Source: Luteimonas endophytica (lineage in GTDB: Bacteria; Pseudomonadota; Gammaproteobacteria; Xanthomonadales; Xanthomonadaceae). Taken from it: a stretch of DNA of 64,000 bases. Position 1 is the first letter of the stretch. The number at the start of each line of letters is the position of its first letter. Shown piece after piece: positions 51,001-60,218 of this stretch. A model generated the notes under the pieces. That model did not search any database and was not told where the DNA came from. It saw only the letters and a list, made by a program, of their open reading frames with translations. The position numbers and the translations under genes were made by a program. The stretch spans positions 225,438-289,437 of the forward strand of contig NZ_JARXRM010000046.1 of assembly GCF_029887875.1 (NCBI RefSeq), read 5' to 3'.

Positions 51001-53919
51001 TCAGCCGCCGGCAGGCCCGTCGCCGCCGGCCGGGCGCGCCGCGCCGCTCAGGATCGCGTCCAGCGGCTGCGGCCGGCCCAGGAAGTACCCCTGGGCGCGG
51101 TCGCAGCCGTTGTCGCGCAGCCAGTCGATCTGCTCGCGTTTTTCGACCCCCTCGGCGGTGACCTGCAGCCCGAACAGGCCGGCCAGCGACATGATCGACC
51201 GGCAGATCGCGGCATTGGCATTGTCGCGCTCCACGTCGTGCACGAACGCTCGGTCGATCTTGAGGATATGGGCCGGGAGCCTGCGCAGGTAGGCCAGGTT
51301 GGAATAGCCGGTTCCGAAGTCGTCGATCGCGATCAGGACGCCGAGTGCGCGCAGCCGCGAGAGGACGTCGATCACCTGCTCGGGGTCGCTCATCACCACG
51401 CCTTCGGTGATCTCGATTTCCAGGGCGCCGGCAGGGACGTCCATCTCGTCCAGCGCCGAGCGTACGTCCGCGATCAGGTCGCTGCGCGCAAACTGGCTGG
51501 CGGAGACGTTCACGGCGATGGGGCGCGGGGGGTGCCCCGCGGCGAGCAACGCCTGGTAGGCGCGCATGGCCTCGCGCAACACCCAGCGGCCGAGCGGCAC
51601 GATCAGCATGCTGTCCTCGCACAGCGGAATGAACTCCCCCGGCGCGATGACGCTGCCGTCGGCCTGCGGCCAGCGGATCAGGGCCTCGTACGCGGCGAGG
51701 CGGCCGTCGGCCAGATCGTGGATCGGCTGGAAATGCAGCGCGAACTCGCCGTGTCCGATGGCGTGGTGCAGGCGCGCGAGCAGGCCCAGCCGCGCAGATG
51801 CCCGGCGGGCGAGTTCGGCGTTGTAGCGGACGCCGTCGGCGGCGGCGTGCTGCTGCATGCTGTGCGCGGCCAGCCCGGCGTTGCGGATCAGGGCCTCGGC
51901 ATCGGTCCCGTCCTCCGGAAACAGCGCGAGCCCGAAGCCGGCGTCGAGGTAGTGCGGGGCGTTCGCCGCCCAGACCGGCTCCCGCAGCGCCGCGGCGAGC
52001 GCGGCGATGGTGGCGTGGCCCTCGCTATCGCCCGCGCTCGGGGACATCGCCACGATCAGTTCGGGCCCCTGCAGTCTGGCCACCAGATCCTGCTCGCCCA
52101 GCACCCGCAGCATGCGTTCGGTGGCCTGAACCAGAATCTCGTCGCCGATCGCGCCGCCGAGGCTGTCGCCGATCATCGCCAGGCGCTGAAGCACCACGCG
52201 GGCGATCACCATCTTCTCGCCTCCGACGCCAGCGCCGGCGCCGGCGGCGATACGGTCGTCCAGGCGCTGGCGGAAGAACGTCTCGTTTGGCAGCCCCGTC
52301 AGGGTGTCGTGGGTGGCGCGGTAGGCGAGCTTGCGCTGGATCCGCTGGCGCTCGCTGATGTCCTCGGCCAGCACCAGCCGTGCGCGGCGTCCGTCGAAAT
52401 CGATATCCGCGGCGTGGATGCGCACCTCGAGCAGCGAGCCGTCCTTCCGGCGATGGGTCCATGTCCGCGGCGCGTCGTCGCCGGTGCCGCCCTGGGCGAC
52501 GTCGGCGCGCAGGCGCTTCGCATCCTCCGGGGGGCGGATGTCGAGCAAGGTCATGCGTTGGAATTCGGCGCGCGAGTACCCATAGTTGCGGATCGCCGCG
52601 TCGTTGACCTCGAGAAATCGCAGCGTGGCGGCCTCGTACACCCAGAACGGCAGCGGATTGCGGTCGAACAACAGGCGGAACTGGCGCTCGGCGTCGATCA
52701 GGCGTTGATGGCTGCGTACCCGATCGGTGATGTCGAGCACCACGCCGCTGGTGCGGATGCCGGTACCCGTGGCGCTTACGTGGGCCCCCTGTGCCGACAG
52801 GTGGCGGATCTCGCCGTCGGGCAGCAGCACCCGGTAGTCGAACGACAGTTCGCCGCCTTCCCGGCGGATCCGTTCGACCCGCTCGCGCACGGGCTCGCGA
52901 TCCTCGGGGTGCATGCGTTCGAAGAAGTGCTCGAGGCCCAGACCGGGCATGTCCGGCGCCAGCCCGTACAGGCGCGGCACTTCGGTCGACCACCAGATGC
53001 TGCCGTCCTGGTGAGCCGCCCACGCCCCCATGTGGCCGGCGCGCTGGGCGATGGAGAGCAGTTCAGCACTGCGCTGCAACTCGCGGAGCAGGGCGCCCTG
53101 CCGGTGCTCGGCGCGCCGGACGATTCGCAGCAGCTGTCCTAGGCCGGCCCAGTAGAGGACGAACAGCGCCATCGCCACGGCCGCTGTGAGATGCCAGGGT
53201 CGCAGGACGTCCAAGCGCGGCAGGCCGGTGCCAAGATACAGCGGATAGTCCTCGAGCGCGGTGAAGGCGCGGATCCGGTCGACGCCGTCGAAGGTATTGA
53301 TGTCGCGGTCGACCGACCGGCGCACGCCGCTGGCGATGCGCGCCTCCAGCGCCGGATCGTCGTAGCGGCTACCGACGAAGACCCGCGGATCGCGGGTACG
53401 GGCGAGTACCGTGCGGTCCCGGTCGAGCAGGGTGACCAGGCTGCGCTGGTCGGTATCCAGCCGTTGCAACGGAGCCTGCAGCGCGCCCAGGTCCAGCTCG
53501 GCCGCCACCCCGCCGGGCTGTCGGCCTGGCCGCGGCACCGCCAGCGGCAGCCGCCAGCCGCCGTCTTCGCTCCGCCACGGTCGCCCCAGGCGCATGCCGT
53601 CGCCTGCGCCGCGCATCGCCGTCCGCGCCCAGCGCCGGAGCCGACCGGCGGCCGCTCCTTCGGATCCGGGCTCGGCATCGCCGTACACCACGATGCGGGT
53701 CAACGGCCACGTCGCGGCGACGGACCGGTCCGCCACCGGGCGACCGCCTTCGCCGCTCGACGGTGGCGGGTTGGCGGCAACCGATCGCAAGATCTGCTCC
53801 TGCGCGTGCAACATCCCGTGCACCACCCCCTCGGCACCGCGCGCAAGGGTGCCGACATGGCGTTCGGCCACCTCGATCCGAGATGCGCGGTCGTGAACCA
53901 GGAACCCGGCCAGGGACAC
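51001..53919 (-). CDS. Sensor PAS-GGDEF-EAL cyclic-di-GMP protein
   Basis: A 972-residue c-di-GMP phosphodiesterase: periplasmic sensor domain (about 20-250), a membrane helix, two PAS domains (about 300-530), a GGDEF domain and an EAL domain (about 700-955). The GGDEF signature is replaced by LQGPELIVA, so no cyclase activity; the EAL residues are intact (YEALIRW, DDFGTGYSNLAYL, LKIDRAF, TAEGVE). The annotated GTG at 53919 cuts the first membrane helix in half; the helix continues upstream in frame, and a GTG at 54046 with a good ribosome-binding site would reach it if one G of a five-G run (54022-54026) were absent. Confidence 0.88.
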   Translation of the reverse strand: MSLAGFLVHDRASRIEVAERHVGTLARGAEGVVHGMLHAQEQILRSVAANPPPSSGEGGRPVADRSVAATWPLTRIVVYGDAEPGSEGAAAGRLRRWARTAMRGAGDGMRLGRPWRSEDGGWRLPLAVPRPGRQPGGVAAELDLGALQAPLQRLDTDQRSLVTLLDRDRTVLARTRDPRVFVGSRYDDPALEARIASGVRRSVDRDINTFDGVDRIRAFTALEDYPLYLGTGLPRLDVLRPWHLTAAVAMALFVLYWAGLGQLLRIVRRAEHRQGALLRELQRSAELLSIAQRAGHMGAWAAHQDGSIWWSTEVPRLYGLAPDMPGLGLEHFFERMHPEDREPVRERVERIRREGGELSFDYRVLLPDGEIRHLSAQGAHVSATGTGIRTSGVVLDITDRVRSHQRLIDAERQFRLLFDRNPLPFWVYEAATLRFLEVNDAAIRNYGYSRAEFQRMTLLDIRPPEDAKRLRADVAQGGTGDDAPRTWTHRRKDGSLLEVRIHAADIDFDGRRARLVLAEDISERQRIQRKLAYRATHDTLTGLPNETFFRQRLDDRIAAGAGAGVGGEKMVIARVVLQRLAMIGDSLGGAIGDEILVQATERMLRVLGEQDLVARLQGPELIVAMSPSAGDSEGHATIAALAAALREPVWAANAPHYLDAGFGLALFPEDGTDAEALIRNAGLAAHSMQQHAAADGVRYNAELARRASARLGLLARLHHAIGHGEFALHFQPIHDLADGRLAAYEALIRWPQADGSVIAPGEFIPLCEDSMLIVPLGRWVLREAMRAYQALLAAGHPPRPIAVNVSASQFARSDLIADVRSALDEMDVPAGALEIEITEGVVMSDPEQVIDVLSRLRALGVLIAIDDFGTGYSNLAYLRRLPAHILKIDRAFVHDVERDNANAAICRSIMSLAGLFGLQVTAEGVEKREQIDWLRDNGCDRAQGYFLGRPQPLDAILSGAARPAGGDGPAGG

Positions 53920-54021
53920 CCCCAGCAGCAGCCCCAGCGCGACGCCATAGCGGCGGGTGGCGCGGATCGAAAGCTCCGAGAGCCATCGCTGGCGTCTGGT
54001 CGCGATCCTGGCCGTGGCGTG

Positions 54022-54026
54022 CCCCC
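54022..54026 (-). other. Five-G run at which the EAL gene goes out of frame
   Basis: On the minus strand, GTG at 54046 (SD GGGGAAG upstream) opens a frame reading MTGASNE that leaves the EAL frame; removing one G here joins it to WLSELSIRATRRYGVALGLL and to the membrane helix. May be a sequencing error, a mutation, or a phase-variable tract. Confidence 0.6.
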
Positions 54027-54238
54027 TCGTTCGATGCGCCGGTCACCGGCTTCCCCGGATCAGTCTGCCCGGCCGCGACATCTACATGAAGTGATGACGC
54101 AAGCGCACGCGGGCCGCGCGTGGCCGCGATCGGCAGGCGGCCAACCCCGCGCGGCCGCCAAGTTCCACGCGGGTGCGGCGACGGGAAAACTCCCCGGAAG
54201 TCGCGGCGGCGCCTTCCGGGGGTTCAGCCGCGGGTCGG

Positions 54239-54481
54239 CTACCGTTGCCGGTCCTGTTCCGCCCCCGCAGTCCGCGATGCATCGCCGCCCGACCGCTGGT
54301 TCTGCTCCTGGTCCTGATCGCGCCCTTGGGTGCGGTCCTGGCCTTCCTCCTCCTCCCCTCCCGGCCCCTGCTGCTGGCGCCGGCTCGGGTCCTGATCGAG
54401 TGACGGATCCCGTCCGCCTTGCTGGTCCTGTTCTGCGGTGTGGGAAGGACTCTTGCGATCCTGCTGGTTCTGGGGATTCAT
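54239..54481 (-). CDS. Gln/Asp/Arg-rich hydrophilic protein
   Basis: An 80-residue, highly charged and probably disordered protein starting MNPQNQQDRKSPSHTAEQDQ and full of Gln, Asp, Glu and Arg repeats. No hydrophobic core. The start at 54481 follows a GGAG. Similar low-complexity proteins in related bacteria are stress-linked, but that is not shown here. Confidence 0.6.
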   Translation of the reverse strand: MNPQNQQDRKSPSHTAEQDQQGGRDPSLDQDPSRRQQQGPGGEEEEGQDRTQGRDQDQEQNQRSGGDASRTAGAEQDRQR

Positions 54482-54596
54482 CTGGAAACTCCGTGTCGAG
54501 GGCCGGAACGTTCCGGCGACGGCAGTACGCGCCGAACGCGGTGGTGCCCACGTGAGCAACGCAGCGATCGCCTGAACCGTTCACCGAGGGCGACGC

Positions 54597-55457
54597 TCAG
54601 CCGCCGATCGTGGCGACGCGTTCCCCGATGTACGCGCGCAGCGAAGTGGAACCCCGCACGGGATCGGACGGCCACTCCGGGCGATCGACGGTGAGCGCGG
54701 TCATCCCCGCGTAGGACTCGGCGGCGGCGGGCGAAAAGCCGAGCGTCCGGAACGACTCGCGCCACTGCGCACGTGGCGTGGCCCGCGCTTCGACCTCGCG
54801 CCCGAGCGCGTGGGAAAGCGCCCGCGCGACGTCGGAAGGCGTGTAGCGCTCCGGACCCTCCACGTAGTGGGGGTCGGCGGCCACCCCGTCCGCGGTCATC
54901 AACCGGGCCGCCACCTCGCCGATGTCGGCGGGGGCCACCATGGGCAGCCGGAAATCGACCGGCAGCATGGTGTCCAGGCGCCCCTCGGTCCGTGCGGACT
55001 CCACCGCGGCATCCCAGTTGCTCATGAAGTACGCCGCCCGGAGCACGTCCACGGGAATCGGCTGATCCCGCAGCGAGCGTTCGAACTCGTGCAGCACGCC
55101 CAGGTCGCCGATCCGTCGCCCAGGCTGGACGCCGTAGCTCGATTGCGCGACCAGCTTCTCGAGTCCGGAATCCTCCAGCGCGGCGACGATCGCGCGGACG
55201 CTGCGAAGCTCCGCATCGGTGTCTTCCGACGGCGATGCCGGCGGGTTGAGCAGATAGGCGCGCCGACCCGAGCGCAGCACCTCCCGCAATGCGGCAGCGT
55301 CCAGCACGTCGACGTCCTCGATCTTCGCGCCGCGGGCGCGCTGAGGCTCGGCGTGGGCGGCATCGCGGGTCAAGACCGTTACCGGCTCGCCGCGGGCCAG
55401 CAGCGCGGCGCAGACCGCGCTGCCGACATGCCCTGTTCCTCCGAGGATGATGTGCAT
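54597..55457 (-). CDS. NmrA-like NAD(P)-binding protein
   Basis: A 286-residue atypical short-chain dehydrogenase of the NmrA/NAD(P)H:quinone-oxidoreductase type. It starts MHIILGGTGHVGSAVCAALL (dinucleotide loop) and has VAQSSYGVQPG and PMVAPADIGEVAARLM typical of the group. The start at 55457 has AGGAG upstream. It may reduce a quinone or small carbonyl compound, or act as a redox sensor. Confidence 0.88.
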   Translation of the reverse strand: MHIILGGTGHVGSAVCAALLARGEPVTVLTRDAAHAEPQRARGAKIEDVDVLDAAALREVLRSGRRAYLLNPPASPSEDTDAELRSVRAIVAALEDSGLEKLVAQSSYGVQPGRRIGDLGVLHEFERSLRDQPIPVDVLRAAYFMSNWDAAVESARTEGRLDTMLPVDFRLPMVAPADIGEVAARLMTADGVAADPHYVEGPERYTPSDVARALSHALGREVEARATPRAQWRESFRTLGFSPAAAESYAGMTALTVDRPEWPSDPVRGSTSLRAYIGERVATIGG

Positions 55458-55922
55458 GGCTGGCTCCTGCTTGCTGCCAAACCCGATGCCGTCGCTGTTT
55501 GCCAGCAGTCGCTGGTGTCTTGGCCGTGATTCCCGCCGCTGTCGACCCGGGAGGGGGCGATGGGCGCTGCGCCTGCCCGGAAAAGGCACCGATGGCGGCG
55601 GCGCCCACATCGCGCATCCGGCTGGCACTGAATCTTGCGCGGCCGGCAAAAAACGCCCCGTGAAAGCGCGGCGGGCGCGGCCGTCGCGAAGCACGCTGTC
55701 CATCGCCGCTGCCGAAAGCGCAGGCGCCGGCAGTATCGATTGGCCTTCCGGGTGGTCGAAATGCGTCCGGATGCGACCACCAGCGCGCATTGACCGGCCG
55801 CCGCGGCGTCCCTACGATTCGCGTCGGTTCGCGCGCAGGGGGTTGCGGCGGCCATTCTTCTACCGCATGCACCCGCGATCCGCTCGCGGGGCGATGGCGG
55901 TCCATCATTCCAGGGGACGCAG
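55458..55922. other. Noncoding stretch between divergent genes
   Basis: Nothing supported here. Frames through it are rich in Arg, Pro and Ser and lack start signals or recognisable domains. It should hold the promoters of the NmrA-like and DUF3592 genes; no repeat or palindrome was noticed. Confidence 0.5.
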
Positions 55923-56462
55923 ATGATCAGTTTCAAGCTCGAGCCGGGCAACCACGCGGCGCTTTCGTGCTGGTCGAAGCGGTTTTTCCAGGTGGCTTTC
56001 GTGGTTGCGGCGGGGGTGCTGACATTCATGGGCGTCGAAGGCTACCGCGAGGCCAGGTCGATCCTGGCCGATCATTCCGTGGTGAACGTGCCGGTCGAGC
56101 TCGAGGCGATCACCGAGGAGAGCGGCCGCCGCGGACGTACCAAGCACATGTTCGAATTCGGCTACGCCTTCGAGGTGGACGGCAGGCAGTACCACGGCGC
56201 GTTCAGCACGTCGGAGTCGAACGCCCAGAAGTACCTCGGCGACGGGGTCACGATCGACGTCGCCTATTCCAACGCCGACCCGGCGCGGTTCGACCGCCTG
56301 GATCGACTGCAGGGCATGGGCGGCGCCGGCAGCCTGCTCAAGCGCATGGCCATCGCGCTGCTCGGAGCGGCCTTCCTCGCCTTCGTGATGCACATGCTGC
56401 TGGTGGCGAAGCTGTTCGTGCCGCGCAAGCCGGAGCCAGAACCGGAAGCGGTGGCGGGTTAG
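55923..56462 (+). CDS. DUF3592 membrane protein
   Basis: A 179-residue protein with two helices (about 22-40 and 140-165) flanking a soluble beta-rich domain (VNVPVELEAITEES, FEFGYAFEVDGRQYHGAF), the layout of DUF3592. Function unknown; the loop between the helices probably lies in the periplasm. The start at 55923 is the first ATG. The stop is just ahead of the GlxA-type regulator. Confidence 0.85.
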   Translation: MISFKLEPGNHAALSCWSKRFFQVAFVVAAGVLTFMGVEGYREARSILADHSVVNVPVELEAITEESGRRGRTKHMFEFGYAFEVDGRQYHGAFSTSESNAQKYLGDGVTIDVAYSNADPARFDRLDRLQGMGGAGSLLKRMAIALLGAAFLAFVMHMLLVAKLFVPRKPEPEPEAVAG

Positions 56463-56512
56463 GATGGGCAGCAGGCGCGTCCGGCCTGGGCGCGCCAGTG
56501 CTGGAGAAGCCG

Positions 56513-57493
56513 GTGGCGCGCACGATCGCGATGCTCGTGTTCGACGATGCCCAGGCCCTCGACGTGGCCGGCCCTCTGGAGGTCTTCGCGCTCGCCAGCC
56601 GCGAGCTTCGCGAGCGCGAGCCCGGCGCCGTCGTGCCGTATGCGACCCTCCTGGTCGGCCCCGGTCGCGCGCCCGTCTCGCTGGCGTCGGGAATTCGGGT
56701 GCTGCCGGATCGCGGCTACTCCGAGCTCGAGGCAGGGATCGACACCCTGCTGGTGAGCGGCGGCATGGGCGCCGCGCTGGACCGGGCGCGCGCCGACCGC
56801 GCGCTCGTCGCCTGGCTTGGAGACATCGCCCCGCGCATGCGTCGTATCGCCTCTGTCTGCAACGGGGCGCTGTTGTTGGCCGAAGCGGGCGTGCTGGACG
56901 GCTGCGAGGCCACCACGCATTGGCGTGACACCGGCGAACTGGCGTCGCGCTACCCCGCGGTCCGGGTGGTGCCGGATGCGATTTATACCCGCACCGGAGA
57001 GGTGTGGACCTCGGCGGGCATTACCGCCGGCATGGACATGGCGCTGGCGATGGTGGCGGCCGACCACGGCCTGCCGCTGGCGCTCGCGGTGGCCAAACGA
57101 ATGGTGATGGTCGCCAAGCGCTCGGGCGGGCAGAGCCAGTTCAGCCGCGAGCTCGAGGAGCTGGACGTTCCCGATCGCCTCGCCGATCTCGCGCGCTGGA
57201 TTCGCGCGCACCTGCGCGCACCGCTCGATGCCGGGCTGCTGGCCGACCGGATGCACATGAGCACGCGGCAGTTCGCGCGGCGCTTCGCCGCCGCCTTCGG
57301 CACCACGCCGCAGAAGTACGTCGAGCGGCTGCGGGTGGATGCCGCCAAGGCCCTGCTCGAGAGCGGCACGGCGACGATGCGGCGGGTCGCGTCCGACAGC
57401 GGATTCGCCTCGGAAGACGCCTTCCGGCGTGCCTTCCGGCGCCACGCCGGCGTCACCCCCCGGGAATACCGGCAGCGCTTCGGGTCGCCCTGA
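56513..57493 (+). CDS. GlxA-type AraC-family regulator with DJ-1/PfpI domain
   Basis: A 326-residue regulator: N-terminal DJ-1/PfpI amidotransferase-like domain (1-170; TIAMLVFDDAQALDVAGPLE, and Cys116 in ASVCNGALLLAEAG) and C-terminal double AraC helix-turn-helix (from about 220; MSTRQFARRFAAAFGTTPQ and ending FRRHAGVTPREYRQRF). The GTG start at 56513 lies six bases after GGAG. It is followed at 57582 by a DJ-1 protein, which it may regulate. Confidence 0.9.
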   Translation: MARTIAMLVFDDAQALDVAGPLEVFALASRELREREPGAVVPYATLLVGPGRAPVSLASGIRVLPDRGYSELEAGIDTLLVSGGMGAALDRARADRALVAWLGDIAPRMRRIASVCNGALLLAEAGVLDGCEATTHWRDTGELASRYPAVRVVPDAIYTRTGEVWTSAGITAGMDMALAMVAADHGLPLALAVAKRMVMVAKRSGGQSQFSRELEELDVPDRLADLARWIRAHLRAPLDAGLLADRMHMSTRQFARRFAAAFGTTPQKYVERLRVDAAKALLESGTATMRRVASDSGFASEDAFRRAFRRHAGVTPREYRQRFGSP

Positions 57494-57581
57494 CGCCGGC
57501 GTCCGGAACCGCCGGCTGGATGTCCGCAAGCGCCGGCCGCCGCCCGGCATGGTGGCGGCAACACCCGATCGGAGACGCCCC

Positions 57582-58598
57582 ATGCGCGCCGTGCTGGTGA
57601 AGGCCGCGGCCCTGGCGATTGCCGGACTGCTGTGGCCGGCTCCCGCCGGAGCCGCCCACCCCTCCCATTCCGAGCCTGCGGTGCAGGTCGGCATCCTGCT
57701 GTTCGACGGCGTGCAGATCATCGATTTCGCCGCGCCCTACGAAGTGTTCGGCCAGGCGGGGTTCGGGGTGGCGACGGTGTCGGCCGTCGGGCGCCCGGTG
57801 ACCACGGCGATGGGCCTGCAGGTCACCCCGGACCATGGCTTCGCCGATGCGCCGTCGTTCGACGTGCTGCTGGTGCCCGGCGGGGACACCGGGGATGCGG
57901 AGCGTGACGAGGCACTGCTGGGGTTCGTGCGCGGGCGCGCGGCATCGGCACGGCATGTGCTCTCGGTCCGTACCGGCTCGCACATTCTCGCCGCGACCGG
58001 TTTGCTGGACGGCTTGCGGGCCACCACGTTCCATCGCGCGCTGCCTTCGCTCGCGGCCGACTATCCGGCGGTCGAGGTGGTGCGCGACGTACGCTGGATG
58101 GACAACGGCGCGATCGTGACCTCGGCCGGCCTGTCGTCCGGCACCGATGCGGCGCTTCACATCGTCGGCAAGGAACGCGGCGCGGACGCCGCCAGCACGG
58201 TCGCGATGCACCTGGAGTACGACTGGCGGCCGGAAGACGGCTTCGTGCGGACCCGCATGGCCGATCGCCACCTGCCGGACCTGGGCCGGGTGAAGTGGCC
58301 GGATCGGACGCGGTTCGATCGCGTCGTGAACACCGGCGACACGCGCAGCTGGCGGTTGCGCTACCGGGTGTCGAGCGATGCGGCCGCGGAGGAGCTCATG
58401 TCGCTGGCCGTCGAAGCGCTCGACCGGATGGAAGGCTGGACGCGCGATTCGGCGGACAGCACGCGCGACTGGGTGGGTGCGGTGGAAGGCCGGCGGCTGC
58501 GGATGACGATCGGCATGACCGCCGCGGGCCCTCGCGCGCACTGGCTCGACGTCGAGCTGGAAGCGATGCCGGAGCTGGAAGACGACGAGCGCGGCTGA
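57582..58598 (+). CDS. DJ-1/PfpI protein with Arg in place of the catalytic Cys, exported
   Basis: A 338-residue protein with a signal peptide (about 1-24) and a DJ-1/PfpI domain (VQVGILLFDGVQIIDFAAPY, LLVPGGDTGD). The nucleophile site, SVCTG in the family, here reads SVRTGSHILAATG, so Arg130 replaces Cys. The last 130 residues (from RVKWPDRTRFDRVV) form an extra soluble region. It lies 88 bases after the GlxA-type regulator, so the pair is probably co-regulated. Without Cys it cannot be a normal hydratase or protease. Confidence 0.85.
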   Translation: MRAVLVKAAALAIAGLLWPAPAGAAHPSHSEPAVQVGILLFDGVQIIDFAAPYEVFGQAGFGVATVSAVGRPVTTAMGLQVTPDHGFADAPSFDVLLVPGGDTGDAERDEALLGFVRGRAASARHVLSVRTGSHILAATGLLDGLRATTFHRALPSLAADYPAVEVVRDVRWMDNGAIVTSAGLSSGTDAALHIVGKERGADAASTVAMHLEYDWRPEDGFVRTRMADRHLPDLGRVKWPDRTRFDRVVNTGDTRSWRLRYRVSSDAAAEELMSLAVEALDRMEGWTRDSADSTRDWVGAVEGRRLRMTIGMTAAGPRAHWLDVELEAMPELEDDERG

Positions 58599-58961
58599 GT
58601 CCGTTCGACCGCGTGGTCGACCGGCAGCGGGTCGCTCGCCGACGCGGCCCCCGGTGCGAAGCTGGTGCGGGGCGTTCGGCGATGCGCTCGCGCCATGCGT
58701 CTTCCCGGCGCGTAGCCGTATCCGGGCGGGCCGGGAGACACGCAACGAGCCGCCCCCGATACCCGCTTGGTTGCCGCGTATCTCCCGGCCCGCTTGGCGA
58801 GTTCACCGCGATCGGCTCGGAGAGCATGGTTCCGATCCCGGTCCCCGGCTCCGGCCCCGGGTTCCGGGCTTCTGTCGGCGCATCGGCCGATCCGTCGCCG
58901 CGGGCCCCACGCCGGAGGCGAGCGCCGCTATTCTCGCCCCATTCCGCCGTCCGTGACCCGA
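58599..58961. other. Noncoding stretch
   Basis: No gene supported. It separates the DJ-1 protein from the kinase at 58962 and presumably holds the latter's promoter. The sequence is GC-rich with no repeat noticed. Confidence 0.5.
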
Positions 58962-60218
58962 ATGTCCACTTTTTCCTTCGTCCTGCGCCATGCCCTGGCC
59001 TGGTGCCTGTTCTACCTGGCGGTGCTGATCGTCTGGTCGAACCTCCGGTTGCCCGAGTTCATCGTGCTGCTGCTGGCGATGCTGACCCTCGCGTTCGTGA
59101 TCCCCGATGCGATCTCGCACGTGCACCGGGTGCGGATGATCGCCGGCCAGGCGACGCCCGAAAACCTGCGCAACCGCCAGCGCCGGCAGGTGGAGGTGCC
59201 GTTCGTGGCGGGCGAGGCCTTCGACCTGGTCGATGCGGCGCTGCGCGACCTGCCGGGCATCATGGACGTGGTGTCGGCCCGCGACAGCCTGCGCGTGCAC
59301 GCCGGGGTGCGCCGCGACGACCCCTACGGCGCCCAGGGACGCTTCGATCCGCTGCGCTGGATCGACCGCAGGCTCGGCGGGCAGCGCGACATGGTCACCG
59401 CCACCGTGCATCCGAACGGCGACACCTCCACCATCACCCTGGCCTGCGAGCCCGAGAGCGCGGCCTGGACCGACTGGCTGCGGGTCGACCACGGCAGCAA
59501 CCTGCAGACCGCCGAGGCGATCACCCGCGCCATCACCCGCCGCGTCGGCGAACAGCGCCGCGGCGAGCGCGCCGCCGCGCACCGCACCGCCAGCGCCAAG
59601 GAGCTGAGCGAAGCCAAGCTGAGCCTGCTGCACGCCCAGGTGGAGCCGCACTTCCTCTACAACACCCTGGCCAGCGCCCAGGTGCTGACCCGCAGCGACC
59701 CGGCCCGCGCCGACCAGATGCTGGGTCATCTGATCGAATACCTGCGCCGCTCGCTGCCGCGCACCCTGCAGGGGCAATCGACCCTGGGCGAGGAGCTGGA
59801 GCGGGCGAATGCATGGCTGGAAATCATGAAGTTCCGGATGGGCGCGCGCCTGGCCACGCAGATCGACGTGCCCGAAGCGCTGCTGGCGGTCCCGTTCCCG
59901 GCGATGATGCTGCAGACCCTGGTGGAGAACGCCATCAAGCACGGCCTCGAACCCAAGACCGGCGGCGGCACGGTCTGGATCCGCGCCCGGGAGAGCGAGG
60001 ACCGGGTGGCGGTGACCGTGGCCGACGACGGCCGCGGCTTCTCGAGCGAGGGCGGCGGCACCGGCATCGGCCTGCGCAACGTGCGCGAGCGGCTGCGCCT
60101 GACCTACGGCGAGGCGGCCAGCCTGCGCATCGCCGCCAACTTCCCTTCCGGCGTCGCGGCCACCGTGACCGTGCCCGCGGCCGCCGAGCCCGGCCGTGCG
60201 GAGACCGCCCATGCCTAG
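58962..60218 (+). CDS. LytS/YehU-like sensor histidine kinase
   Basis: A 418-residue kinase with two N-terminal helices (about 10-27 and 32-48), a soluble sensor domain (about 80-200) and the His_kinase domain with His230 in QVEPHFLYNTLASAQ, LQTLVENAIKHG (N box) and GTGIGLRNVRERL. Operon with the LytTR regulator, overlapping it by 8 bases. The sensor region differs from that of the kinase at 35498-36610. Confidence 0.92.
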   Translation: MSTFSFVLRHALAWCLFYLAVLIVWSNLRLPEFIVLLLAMLTLAFVIPDAISHVHRVRMIAGQATPENLRNRQRRQVEVPFVAGEAFDLVDAALRDLPGIMDVVSARDSLRVHAGVRRDDPYGAQGRFDPLRWIDRRLGGQRDMVTATVHPNGDTSTITLACEPESAAWTDWLRVDHGSNLQTAEAITRAITRRVGEQRRGERAAAHRTASAKELSEAKLSLLHAQVEPHFLYNTLASAQVLTRSDPARADQMLGHLIEYLRRSLPRTLQGQSTLGEELERANAWLEIMKFRMGARLATQIDVPEALLAVPFPAMMLQTLVENAIKHGLEPKTGGGTVWIRARESEDRVAVTVADDGRGFSSEGGGTGIGLRNVRERLRLTYGEAASLRIAANFPSGVAATVTVPAAAEPGRAETAHA

